Positions 8,175 through 16,834 of a DNA stretch of 64,000 nt are shown here, in pieces; the first letter of the stretch is position 1; each line of letters starts with the position of its first letter. The stretch lies in NCBI GenBank assembly GCA_937960435.1, contig CALGPN010000028.1, positions 1 to 64,000 on the forward strand, in the 5' to 3' direction. The position numbers and the translations under genes are program-made. Below the pieces are notes generated by a model. It did no database searches. It had not been told where the DNA came from and worked only from the letters and a program-made list of their open reading frames with translations. This DNA comes from an uncultured Desulfosoma sp. Lineage in GTDB: Bacteria > Desulfobacterota > Syntrophobacteria > Syntrophobacterales > DSM-9756.

Positions 8175-9317
8175 TCAATGTGCTTTCCCGTCTGCATCGC
8201 CGTCCGGGTAGCCCAGAAGTTTCAAATAGGCGTCCGTCGCAACTCGGACGTCGTAACGGGAGGCGGCGGCCATGAGAACGTCGGGATTTGTCGGGACGGT
8301 CAAAACGCACGCCAGCGCCTCCGACAGGGCTTCAGGGGCTTTCATCGGCACCAGGGGCCCGAGCCTCCCGTGGTCCAAAATTTCCCGCGGGCCGCTGGGG
8401 CAGTCCGTGGCCACGACGGGAGTGCCCAGAGCCATGGCTTCCATGAGGACCACGGGGAGCCCTTCACACGTTGAGGAAAGAGCGAAGACGGCGGCTTTGG
8501 CCATGTACGGGTACGGGTTTTCCACAAATCCCGGAAATCCCACCTGATCCCCGATGCCGAGATCCCGCGCCAGTTTTTCCAGCTCGGCCTTTTTTTTCCC
8601 TTTGCCCAAAATCACCAATCGGCAGAATTTGTCCTTGCTCAGGAGCGCAAAGGCTCGAATGAGCGTGGCAAAATCCTTCCGTTCGCAAAGCTCGCCGGCT
8701 CCCAAAACGACCGGCGGCGCCCCCGGCTGAAACCACGGGTGATCGATGGGTTCTCGAGCCGAATCCAGGATCTTTTCGGAGACCACGGGAGAAGGCAGCA
8801 CGCGGACGAACCCCTCCGGAAAAGAACCCACAGCCGCCAAATCCTCGGCGGCACCTTGAGATGGCACCACCACCGCATGGGCCCGACGATACAAGCGGCG
8901 GATGCTCCAGGTTTGTAAAGTGCGGTGCAGGAGACCCCGTCCCTGCAAATTTTTTGAAACCGTGGTGCCGACGCGGACCACGAGACGGCCGGTGTATTCC
9001 GACATGGCGGCGGCGAGAATGGCCGTGCGGTTGACCCGGTCCTTGTCGCACAGCAAAGCATCGGGCTGAGCCGTTTTCAGGTAATGCGCCAGCCGGAAAA
9101 TGCCGGACTGGACGTGACGCGTCCCCAGGGCAATGCGCCGCACGTTTTGCGGTAACGGATGAATATGTGGGCCGTGGCCTTCCACTTGGACAAGATCCAC
9201 ATGAACCGGCCTTTTTCCCAATTCGCCGAGGAAGTTTTTCATGATCCGGTCCACACCGCTGTGGCCGGACGTGGCCAGAAACACGGCCAGTCGCCAGGTT
9301 CTCTCGCGCGGCCTCAT
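8175..9317 (-). CDS. GT4 family glycosyltransferase (tandem copy 2)
   Basis: 380-aa GT4 glycosyltransferase with N-terminal TSGHSGVDRIMKNFLGEL and C-terminal STCEGLPVVLMEAMALG then TPVVATDCPSGPREIL. The ATG at 9317 overlaps the stop of the upstream gene as ATGA, and GGAG lies 8 bp before it. The third gene follows after 11 bp. The shared NPYPY...FALSSTCEG region marks it as a duplicate of its neighbours, with divergent acceptor domains. Confidence 0.88.
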   Translation of the reverse strand: MRPRERTWRLAVFLATSGHSGVDRIMKNFLGELGKRPVHVDLVQVEGHGPHIHPLPQNVRRIALGTRHVQSGIFRLAHYLKTAQPDALLCDKDRVNRTAILAAAMSEYTGRLVVRVGTTVSKNLQGRGLLHRTLQTWSIRRLYRRAHAVVVPSQGAAEDLAAVGSFPEGFVRVLPSPVVSEKILDSAREPIDHPWFQPGAPPVVLGAGELCERKDFATLIRAFALLSKDKFCRLVILGKGKKKAELEKLARDLGIGDQVGFPGFVENPYPYMAKAAVFALSSTCEGLPVVLMEAMALGTPVVATDCPSGPREILDHGRLGPLVPMKAPEALSEALACVLTVPTNPDVLMAAASRYDVRVATDAYLKLLGYPDGDADGKAH

Positions 9318-10501
9318 CGGGAGGTCTCCCCTTCGGCTTTTCCGGGGCAGTCCCCTACCGGGGCTTCCCGGTGAAAGGCAGGCAACAGCCCGAAGGCCTT
9401 CAAGTGTTCCCGGCTGCTCGAAGACAGCGTGTACCGGACCACCGCCTGCTTTAAGAACGAGGGATCGGGAGGAGCGTGGAGAGTCTCCAGCATGGCCTGA
9501 GCCAAAGCCTTTGGGTCGGCGCACGGCACCAGCCGACCGTAACGACCGTCTTGAAGGATTTCGCGGGGACCGCTGGGGCAATCGGTGGCGACGACGGGGG
9601 TGCCCATGGCCAGGGCTTCCGTGAGCACATTGGGGGATCCTTCCCACAGGGAAGAGAGAACAAAGAGGTCGGCGTGGGCGAGATACCCGTAAGGGTTTTC
9701 CACAAAACCGGGCAAATCGATCCGCGCCTCGATGCCCAGGGAGCGCCCGAGCTTCAAAAGTTTTTCTCTGAGACGGCCTTGGCCGAGGATGATCAATCGA
9801 ACCGGCCGTTCCCGATTCACCAGCGCGAAGGCTCGTAGAAGGGTGGGAAAATCCTTCGCTTTTCGAAGGCCCCCCATGCCGATGACGACGGGAGCGTCCC
9901 GAGGCGGTTGAAAGAAGGGATGGTTGGGAAGGGGGGGTGTCTCCGCGAGCATTTCCGGCGTGACCGCAGGGTTCGGCACCACGTGGATCCGTTCGGGAGC
10001 AACATGGAGAAGGCGCTCGACATCGCGAGCGACGCCGCGGGAGACGGCGATCACGCCGTCGGCTTTGGGAAAGAGGCGGCGCAATTGTCGCATGCGCCAC
10101 CAGGTTTTCAGAATCGAACGGTTTTCGTTCCGCGCCGAAAGGGTCGTGCCGACTCGGAAAAAAACGCGTGTTCCGACTTTTGCCGAACGAACCGCCGCCA
10201 GGGCTTCGGCATCGCTCCGCTTTCCGGAAAGAAGAATCTCCGGCCGGGCTTCGGCGACGTAGCGGGCAAGGCAGCGAATCCGCTCCGTCTCGGAGTGTCC
10301 CTCGATCACCAGCCGTCTCACGGCGGGAGGAAGGCTCCCCATATAAGGAGCCTGTGCGGTCCGCGTCAGAAAATCCACCGCACAGCCTTGTTCGCTGAGG
10401 CCGCGGGCGAGATGGACCAGCATCCTGTCGTTCCCGCCGTCCCCGGCGGAAAAGGTGATCAGGCCTATTCGAGGTGCCCGCGCTTTGCCGTCCCGCGTCA
10501 T
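9314..10501 (-). CDS. GT4 family glycosyltransferase (tandem copy 1)
   Basis: 395-aa GT4 glycosyltransferase. The N-terminus has FSAGDGGNDRMLVHLARGL. The donor domain has GLRKAKDFPTLLRAFALV, SSLWEGSPNVLTEALAMG and ATDCPSGPREIL. The ATG at 10501 overlaps the O-antigen ligase stop (ATGA); the long in-frame extension upstream is the antisense-free shadow of that ligase gene and is not used. First of three tandem paralogues. Confidence 0.88.
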   Translation of the reverse strand: MTRDGKARAPRIGLITFSAGDGGNDRMLVHLARGLSEQGCAVDFLTRTAQAPYMGSLPPAVRRLVIEGHSETERIRCLARYVAEARPEILLSGKRSDAEALAAVRSAKVGTRVFFRVGTTLSARNENRSILKTWWRMRQLRRLFPKADGVIAVSRGVARDVERLLHVAPERIHVVPNPAVTPEMLAETPPLPNHPFFQPPRDAPVVIGMGGLRKAKDFPTLLRAFALVNRERPVRLIILGQGRLREKLLKLGRSLGIEARIDLPGFVENPYGYLAHADLFVLSSLWEGSPNVLTEALAMGTPVVATDCPSGPREILQDGRYGRLVPCADPKALAQAMLETLHAPPDPSFLKQAVVRYTLSSSSREHLKAFGLLPAFHREAPVGDCPGKAEGETSR

Positions 10502-11823
10502 GGCCGGGGGTCCTTCCCTTGGCGAGGCCTGTCCCGGAACAAGGGTCCCGAGGTGATGATGCCGGCCAGAAAATTCCAGAAAAAGCGCCAATCGGGATGG
10601 AGGGATCGAAAATCGAACAGAGCCCAAAGAAAAAGATAGGTCAGCGAGGCCAGGGAAAACAACCACAGGGAGGTGCTCAGGGCCCCTTTTTTCCACGCCC
10701 CCTGAACTCCTACGAAAAGCGAGCCGTAGAGCCAGAGCCATAAGGCCCCGCCCACCACACCGTAATGGAAAAGGATCTCCAGTTGGGTACTGTGCAGATG
10801 ATCCCACCACTGCATTTCCCCTTTCCAGTTGGGGGCTTTCAGGGTCTCACGGCCGCTTTCTTGGATGAACCGTTTGGATGCGGCTGGCCCCGCCCCCCAC
10901 ACCGGGCGCTCGCGAATGCCTTCAAGCGCGAATCGATAAAGATGGGCTCGATAACCCGTCGAGTCTTGAGCCGGCCGGTTGAAGTCGAACGATTTCAGAT
11001 GCAGGAACGTCTCTTTTTCTTCATTCCATCGCTTTTCCAAAAGGGGTCGGTTCAGGACCGTGATGCCCACAAGGAGGACCCAAAAAACGAGGAGACCGCG
11101 TTTTAGGGTTACGGGAACGGGACGGGATCGGTCCGTCGTCCGAGTCGCGAACACGACCGCGGTGATGATGAGCGCCGTTGCTCCAAAGCCCAGGATGACA
11201 CCACGCGATTGGGTAAAGAACAAAGCCTGTCCCAAAAGAGCCACAAGGGCGAACCACAAGGCGATCCAGAAAAGTCTGAAGCGGTGCGCTTGCAAAAATT
11301 CAGGGGCGAAACATACCAAACCCCACAGGAACGTTCCGGCATAGAGCCCAAAGGCGACGATCCGAAGGTGAAAACCCGTGCGCATTCCTTGCCAGGCGCT
11401 TTCCAGGGTCTGCCAATCGACGGTTCGGATCATGCCCAAAACGAGCCCGGCAAGCGCCGCCCCGAGAAGCCGTCGGCATCTGGTTTCGCTGCCTCCACAC
11501 CACCACGCGACGATGGGAAAAAGGAGCAATCGAGCCCATCCCCACAGCCCGTCCACATGATACGCGGCCCATTCGAGCCGTTGCAGCGAGGCGGCGAGGG
11601 TCCTCAAGACGAGGTACCCCAGCAAAGACACCCACGGCCAGATCAGCCATGGCCCTTTCGGCAGTCCGGCCTTGGGGGCTCTCAAAAGAAAGAGCCCGAC
11701 CAAGGTCCACAAGGCGGCCGTGGCCGCGGTGGTGCTCAACAGGGTGGTGAAAGCGAAGATATAGAGGGCCGCTATCCCGGCCTTTTCAAGAAATTCGGAA
11801 TCCCTCAGGGATCGGAAATGCAT
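10498..11823 (-). CDS. O-antigen ligase family (WaaL/Wzy_C) membrane protein
   Basis: 441-aa polytopic inner-membrane protein with about 10-12 hydrophobic segments and a large periplasmic loop (about 260-350) containing RPVWGAGPAASKRF and HLHSTQLEILFHYGVVGG, the conserved H-x-H/N region of Wzy_C ligases. WaaL joins undecaprenyl-linked glycan to lipid A-core; Wzy polymerases look alike. The ATG at 11823 has GAGGGGG upstream. ATG 11856 is an alternative with a poor ribosome site and longer overlap. It lies between the frameshifted methyltransferase and three glycosyltransferases. Confidence 0.82.
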   Translation of the reverse strand: MHFRSLRDSEFLEKAGIAALYIFAFTTLLSTTAATAALWTLVGLFLLRAPKAGLPKGPWLIWPWVSLLGYLVLRTLAASLQRLEWAAYHVDGLWGWARLLLFPIVAWWCGGSETRCRRLLGAALAGLVLGMIRTVDWQTLESAWQGMRTGFHLRIVAFGLYAGTFLWGLVCFAPEFLQAHRFRLFWIALWFALVALLGQALFFTQSRGVILGFGATALIITAVVFATRTTDRSRPVPVTLKRGLLVFWVLLVGITVLNRPLLEKRWNEEKETFLHLKSFDFNRPAQDSTGYRAHLYRFALEGIRERPVWGAGPAASKRFIQESGRETLKAPNWKGEMQWWDHLHSTQLEILFHYGVVGGALWLWLYGSLFVGVQGAWKKGALSTSLWLFSLASLTYLFLWALFDFRSLHPDWRFFWNFLAGIITSGPLFRDRPRQGKDPRP

Positions 11824-12442
11824 GTGCCGGAGCCCCCTCGCCGTTTCTTGAACCATCGCCTGGGAAGTTTCCCAAGTCGATGAAGGATATTGGGGAGAGC
11901 ATGATACCCGATCCCTTGGTCCCTATGCCATAGGCTTTTGTCCAAGCCCTGCGGCACGGTGAAGAATTCGCGCCATCGTTCCGGGTGCTTTGCCCCGACA
12001 CCGAACACATAGACGGCGCTCATCCTGTGACTGTTCCAGTTCAGGGAAAGCACGGCAAGGCCGTTTTCCAGGTAAAGGCGTTTGAGACACAGAGGGGAAA
12101 ACCGCCAGTAGTCTCCGTAGTCCGAATGATAGGGCTGGAGAAAGGGAACACACACGATGACCACGTCACGGGACAGGAGGCAGAGGTTTTTGAAGGCCTT
12201 CTGCACGTTGAAGATGTGTTCGAGGGTCGTGTGGTTGAAGACCACATCGAAACGACCGATGAGCTCTCGGGGGAGATCTTCTTCCAGATCGAGATAGATT
12301 TCCTCGGGGGAACCTCATCCTTCCAAGCGCTCACGTTGACCACATGACCGTGGAAGAGGGGGGCGATCTTTTCCAGTTGTCGGTTGGACCAGACGCGAGG
12401 AAGGCGAAACCTCCGGTCCATACCCAAAGAAATCTTACCCAT
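11805..12442 (-). pseudogene. SAM-dependent methyltransferase, frameshifted at a C5 run
   Basis: Two reading frames encode one methyltransferase-like protein of about 212 aa. The N-terminal frame from ATG 12442 (GGGAG 7 bp upstream) reads to NVSAWKDEVPP. The second frame continues EEIYLDLEEDLP, then FDVVFNHTTLEHIFNV, the motif IV/post-IV region of class I methyltransferases, through 11805. The frames join at a run of five C on the coding strand (12306-12310). One extra C would restore a continuous frame. This is either a real inactivating or slippage-prone site or a sequencing error. It overlaps the upstream glycosyltransferase stop by 8 bp and the ligase start. Confidence 0.82.
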
Positions 12443-13559
12443 CGCGGGACTCCCGACGGTCGTTCAAAAGGATTTCTTGCAGGGTTCGGGCACGGTTTTC
12501 CCAGCTATAGCGGGAAGCTTCCTTATGAGCGTTGGCGGCCAAATGGTGGGCCCGCTCGGGATGATCCTGAAGAAACCGGACGGCCTTCAGCCAGGCTTCG
12601 GCATCGTCGGGGTCCACACAGAGGCCGTTGTGGCCGTGGCGAACGATTTCCCGAATGGGTTCCAGATCGCTCACGATGATGGGCCGGCCGGCGGCCATGG
12701 CTTCGAAAAGTTTCATGGGGCTGATGGATCCCGCATGGGGCAGATCCCTCTGGTAGGGCATCACAAGGATGTCCGCCTGTTCCAGGTACCGAGGGATTTC
12801 GTGATGCGGCACGAAGGGGACGACCTCGATGCGCCCCGTGTTGGGGCTGTCCTCCATGGCGCCCACCAGCGTGACCCGAAAGCCCTGCTGGCAGGCCAAG
12901 GCTTCTAGAATCTTGAGGCCCCGATGGCGGCTGATGCGTCCCACATACATGATGTGAGGCTTCTTCAACCCGGCCGGATCCCATGGGGCCATATTCCGGA
13001 AAAGACGCAAATCGGCCCCGCACGGGCACACATGGACGCGCTCGGGCGGCACGCCACGTTCCAGAAGGCCTTGAGCGGCGGCGCGACTGATGGGGAAAAA
13101 GTGATGAATCAACCCCTTGGCGAACCCCTGAAGAAGCTGTTCCAAAAGGCCGTGGCGTTGTAGGGCGGCCATGTCGTGCACTTCAAAGCTGTGCGGGATG
13201 CCGTGTTTCATAAGGGCCAGGCTGAGGGCGGCCGAACGGGTATAAACGGCGAGGGCGTTCTGCAGCCTTTTCTTGTGCCTCCAGAAAAACGAGGCGAAAG
13301 CGAAAGGTTTCCAAAAGGTGCGAAGACCGTTTTCCACGCGGATGCACACAGGCGCGGCGACGCCCAAGTCGCTCAAGATGTCCTGGGCACTTCGGCTTCC
13401 TTCCCATGGTGGGACGAACAGTTCCGCCGAAACGCCGATCCGGGCCAGGCCTTCCACGGTTTTGATCGTCTGGATGACGTTGGCTCGCGGCCGATGCAGC
13501 CGAGCCCGAGACACATAGACGAAAGGGATGGGGTTTGCCGGTGACTCAAACCGCGCCAT
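12435..13559 (-). CDS. GT4 family glycosyltransferase
   Basis: 374-aa GT4 glycosyltransferase. The N-terminal domain contains SRARLHRPRANVIQTIKTVEGL. The donor domain has MYVGRISRHRGLKILEAL and SPMKLFEAMAAGRPIIVSDLEP, with LFEAMAAG matching the EX7E region. Full length, ATG start 2 bp after the upstream stop. It is not one of the three tandem paralogues. Function in the surface-glycan cluster is inferred from context. Confidence 0.87.
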   Translation of the reverse strand: MARFESPANPIPFVYVSRARLHRPRANVIQTIKTVEGLARIGVSAELFVPPWEGSRSAQDILSDLGVAAPVCIRVENGLRTFWKPFAFASFFWRHKKRLQNALAVYTRSAALSLALMKHGIPHSFEVHDMAALQRHGLLEQLLQGFAKGLIHHFFPISRAAAQGLLERGVPPERVHVCPCGADLRLFRNMAPWDPAGLKKPHIMYVGRISRHRGLKILEALACQQGFRVTLVGAMEDSPNTGRIEVVPFVPHHEIPRYLEQADILVMPYQRDLPHAGSISPMKLFEAMAAGRPIIVSDLEPIREIVRHGHNGLCVDPDDAEAWLKAVRFLQDHPERAHHLAANAHKEASRYSWENRARTLQEILLNDRRESRDG

Positions 13560-13561
13560 GT

Positions 13562-14647
13562 TCAGGACCCTTCGAGGACTTCTTCATAGACTCGGAGGTT
13601 TCCCCGGACCATGGACTCAGGCGAAAAGTGAACGCGCACGAGATCCCGGCCTTGAAAGCCCATCCGGCGGGCTTCTTCGGGGTGATCCAGCATCCACAGC
13701 ACGGCGGAGCGCAGCGCTTCGTCCTTTTCGGGTTCCACCAGAAGCCCGTTTCGCCCGTGTCGAACGACTTCGGGGATCCCCCCGGCTTTCGACGCCACAA
13801 TGGGAACCCCCGCCGCCGCCGCTTCCAGAAGGCAGACGCCCAGCCCTTCCAAAGTCGCCGGGTGGACAAGAAGATCCAGGCAGGGGAAGATTCGATCCAT
13901 GTCTTCGCGAAACCCGAGAAAATGGATACGGCCGGAAATTTTCCGGCCTTTCGCATCCTGCTCCAAACGGTGCCGAAGAGGCCCTTGGCCGAAAAAGCAA
14001 AAATGGACGTCAGGGTGTCGAGCGCAGATCTCCGGGGCGACCGCAATGAGGCGCGCATGGCCTTTTCGGGCAATGAGCTGGGCGACCGTGCCGATGAGGC
14101 GGCTGCCCTCGGGGAGGCCCAAATCCCGAAGAAGATCTGCTTTGTTATAGGGCGCTTGGAAGCGATCGGGATCGATGCAGCTCGGCACGCACCGAATCTT
14201 TTCCTCCGGCACCCCTTCGGATTTCAGGACGTGGGCGATGGCCGACGAAATGGCGATGACGCGTCGGTATAAGCGGTATTTCAGACGTGCGGCGAGAGGG
14301 TGCTCCGGGTTGTCGACGCGGCGGGTGACGAGGGCCGGCGTTTGGGTCCGGGCGGCGACGATCCCGCCCCACCAGTCGGCGCCGCGCCGGCTGTGCACAT
14401 GGACGAGATGGGGCTTCCAGTGCTGCACGGCGCGCCACAGTCCCAGGGGCAACCTGGGGTCCAATTCCCCCGAAAAGGACAGAGGGGCCAGGGCCGCGTA
14501 AGGGAGAGCTTCCCGGGCAATGGCGCTGTCTTTGGGAGCGCACAGGATATTGTCCACGCCGAGACCGGACAGACCCTTGAGAAGGAGCACAACTTGGTAG
14601 GCCCCGCCGTAAAGATGCCGACCGGTTTCCACGTGAAGAATCCTCAT
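13562..14647 (-). CDS. GT4 family glycosyltransferase
   Basis: 361-aa GT4 glycosyltransferase starting MRILHVETGRHLYGGAYQ. It has HVHSRRGADWWG, GTVAQLIARKGHARLI and TLEGLGVCLLEAAAAGVPIV, the conserved donor-site region, followed by SKAGGIPEVVRHGRNG. The ATG at 14647 lies just after the heptosyltransferase stop (14652). The N-terminal glycine-rich loop and HVHS motif are typical of lipopolysaccharide-core GT4 enzymes. Confidence 0.88.
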   Translation of the reverse strand: MRILHVETGRHLYGGAYQVVLLLKGLSGLGVDNILCAPKDSAIAREALPYAALAPLSFSGELDPRLPLGLWRAVQHWKPHLVHVHSRRGADWWGGIVAARTQTPALVTRRVDNPEHPLAARLKYRLYRRVIAISSAIAHVLKSEGVPEEKIRCVPSCIDPDRFQAPYNKADLLRDLGLPEGSRLIGTVAQLIARKGHARLIAVAPEICARHPDVHFCFFGQGPLRHRLEQDAKGRKISGRIHFLGFREDMDRIFPCLDLLVHPATLEGLGVCLLEAAAAGVPIVASKAGGIPEVVRHGRNGLLVEPEKDEALRSAVLWMLDHPEEARRMGFQGRDLVRVHFSPESMVRGNLRVYEEVLEGS

Positions 14648-14651
14648 GGCC

Positions 14652-15755
14652 TCAGGGCTCCGCCGAACCGTCGAGAAGCCTTCGGGCCGCTGCCATAACC
14701 TCGTTATCATGGATGGCCGCCATGCAAGGGAAAGTGTTTTTGCACGTGGGGCGGCGCCGACACGGCGAACAGGGCAAAGGCTTGTAGAGCACCAGGGCGC
14801 GATCCGAGCGTGTCTTAAGGTAAGGGCACGTGGCGCCGAAGATGGCCACCGTGGGACGTTTCATGGCCACGGCCATGTGGGTCAGTCCCGTGTCGACGCC
14901 GATGACCAGTCGAGCCCGCTGCAGGAGGGCGGCGCTTTCCAGAAGGGACGTTTGGCCGACAAGATTCACGATGGAGGGGGCTAAGCCTGCCAGATGCGCA
15001 GCCGATTCCCCGTCGCCCGCTCCCCCCAAAAGGACGACGGGCAAGCGCCGTTCTTCGCTGATTTTTTCGGCACAGCGGGCCCATCGTTGGGCGATCCAGT
15101 GCTTTTGAGGCCTTGTGGTAAACGGGGCGAAGATGACGTAAGGTCGGGTGCCGAGGGCGGCGGTCAAGAGCCGATCGGCCCGTTGCGCGGCGTCTTCCGG
15201 GATGTTCAGCCCCATGGGAAAACCGTTCCGCAAAAGCCCCAAGAAGCGCACCATGTGCTCATACTCGGTCCCGATGGTCCGCGTTCGTGGCCCTTTGGAA
15301 ATAACCTCCGTCATGAGGAAACGCCCCGGTTCCTTGGAAGCGAAGCCGATCCGGCGGCGCGCACGGCTCAAAGCGGCGAGGATCCGGCTTCTCAAAAGCC
15401 CCTGGGCGTCCAGGGCCACATCGATGCGACACCGCTGGAGCATCCGATGAAAAGCCGAAACTTCCCGGACCAACGCCCCGAAACGCCACGAGCGCCCCAG
15501 GTCTTTCCAGCGTGATTTGGGCCACACCACAACTTCATCCACGTGGGGTTGAGCTCGAAGAAAATCCGCCACGTAGGGTTCCGCAAGCCACATCACGGAA
15601 GCGTCGGGAAGAGCCTCCTTGATGACCGCGGCCATGGGCAAAGCCATGACCACATCGCCGATGGCGCTGGGGCGAATGATCAAAAAACGCGTGGCTTTCT
15701 CCCTATCGGGAACTTGAAGGGACATGCCGGGCTCAGGGTGCACGTAATCCGTCAT
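14652..15755 (-). CDS. GT9 ADP-heptose:LPS heptosyltransferase family protein
   Basis: GT9 family enzyme, 367 aa from ATG 15755 (370 from the alternative ATG 15764). Motifs are LIIRPSAIGDVVMALPM at the N-terminus, DAQGLLRSRI, and the C-terminal VIGVDTGLTHMAVAMKRPTV followed by FGATCP, all characteristic of WaaC/WaaF/WaaQ enzymes that add heptose to Kdo-lipid A. The C-terminus has CSPCRRRPTCKNTFPCM, the Cys-rich tail seen in many family members. The 15755 start overlaps the upstream stop as ATGA, matching the coupling seen across this cluster. It supports a heptose-containing core in this organism. Confidence 0.88.
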   Translation of the reverse strand: MTDYVHPEPGMSLQVPDREKATRFLIIRPSAIGDVVMALPMAAVIKEALPDASVMWLAEPYVADFLRAQPHVDEVVVWPKSRWKDLGRSWRFGALVREVSAFHRMLQRCRIDVALDAQGLLRSRILAALSRARRRIGFASKEPGRFLMTEVISKGPRTRTIGTEYEHMVRFLGLLRNGFPMGLNIPEDAAQRADRLLTAALGTRPYVIFAPFTTRPQKHWIAQRWARCAEKISEERRLPVVLLGGAGDGESAAHLAGLAPSIVNLVGQTSLLESAALLQRARLVIGVDTGLTHMAVAMKRPTVAIFGATCPYLKTRSDRALVLYKPLPCSPCRRRPTCKNTFPCMAAIHDNEVMAAARRLLDGSAEP

Positions 15756-16834
15756 GGGGTGCATGTGCCCACAAGGTTCGTGTAAAGGTCCATGTATTGA
15801 TCGATGACGCGGGCTTGGGAGAAGCGTTCGGTGACCGTCTTTCGCCCGTTTTCCGCAAGCTCTCGGCGTCCGGAGGAATCTTCCAAAAGATTTTGGATCG
15901 CCCGAGCCATGGCCGCGGGGTCGGACACGGGCGTGAGGATGCCGTTTTCGCCTGAGGCGATGAGTTCCGCCGCACCCACCGTTTCCGTGGCCACAACCGG
16001 CACGGCGTGGCTCCAGGCCTCCAGAATGACGTTCCCCAGAGGTTCATGCCGCGACGGACACACAAAAACGTGGCTGAGAGTGTAGAAGGGCCCAGGATCG
16101 TCCTGCCAGCCCACCCATCGCACCTGGGGGGCGATTCCCAAGGCCTCGCATCGCTTTTGCAAATCGTTGCGATCGGGCCCGTCTCCCGCAATGACCAGCA
16201 CCCACGGGCGACCCGCAAGGGATCGCGGGAGACGGGAAAAGGCGGTCAGCAAGTCCGCGAAGCCCTTTTTGGGAACGAAGCGTCCCAGCGAAAAGACCAC
16301 CCAGGCCTCTTCGGCGATTCGCCATGTCGCGCGGAGGTCTTTGAGCGCCTCTTCCGAAACGGGAGGAGGCGCAGGCACGAAGTTGGGAATGTGAAAAACG
16401 CGCTGCGCAGGGAGCCCGTTTCGGATGAGGTAGTCGCAGATCCCCTTAGTGTTGCCGATCCACGCGTGGGCATGGGTGTAATAGCCTCGGATCTTGTAAT
16501 AGCCGCCCAAACGGGCGATGTGCACGGCGCCGGTATCCCGGGGAACGCGGGTCAGACGGGTGGCTCGGCCCATGTATGTTTGCACCACGGGGTATTGCAT
16601 CTGCCGGATCAGAGCCCGGAGCTTGAACAGGGAAATGACATCCCAGCCGTTTCGCATGGGAACGGGGTGGACCGAGACGGCCGGGTGAAGGAACCGAAGC
16701 ACGGGGCTCCTCGGGCGCACCGCCACGCCGAGGCCCTCTTGCCTTTCGGCCAGGCCGTTTACCAGTCGAATGAAAAATCGTTCGGCTCCGCCCAGTCCCG
16801 GGCTGCCCAGGATATGCAGCGACGAACACGTCAT
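15752..16834 (-). CDS. GT4 family glycosyltransferase
   Basis: 360-aa GT4 glycosyltransferase. It has LGSPGLGGAERFFIRLVNGL at the N-terminus, FSLGRFVPKKGFADLLTAF, and CPSRHEPLGNVILEAWSHAV then PVVATETVGAAELI. First glycan gene of the run. Its ATG overlaps the stop of the livJ-like gene (ATGA at 16831-16834), so it is translationally coupled to an amino-acid transport gene. Confidence 0.88.
   Translation of the reverse strand: MTCSSLHILGSPGLGGAERFFIRLVNGLAERQEGLGVAVRPRSPVLRFLHPAVSVHPVPMRNGWDVISLFKLRALIRQMQYPVVQTYMGRATRLTRVPRDTGAVHIARLGGYYKIRGYYTHAHAWIGNTKGICDYLIRNGLPAQRVFHIPNFVPAPPPVSEEALKDLRATWRIAEEAWVVFSLGRFVPKKGFADLLTAFSRLPRSLAGRPWVLVIAGDGPDRNDLQKRCEALGIAPQVRWVGWQDDPGPFYTLSHVFVCPSRHEPLGNVILEAWSHAVPVVATETVGAAELIASGENGILTPVSDPAAMARAIQNLLEDSSGRRELAENGRKTVTERFSQARVIDQYMDLYTNLVGTCTP

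Noticed and set aside
10502-10810. N-terminal extension of the GT4 gene from 10810
   Set aside because: It overlaps the O-antigen ligase coding sequence; the ATGA-coupled start at 10501 fits the cluster pattern.
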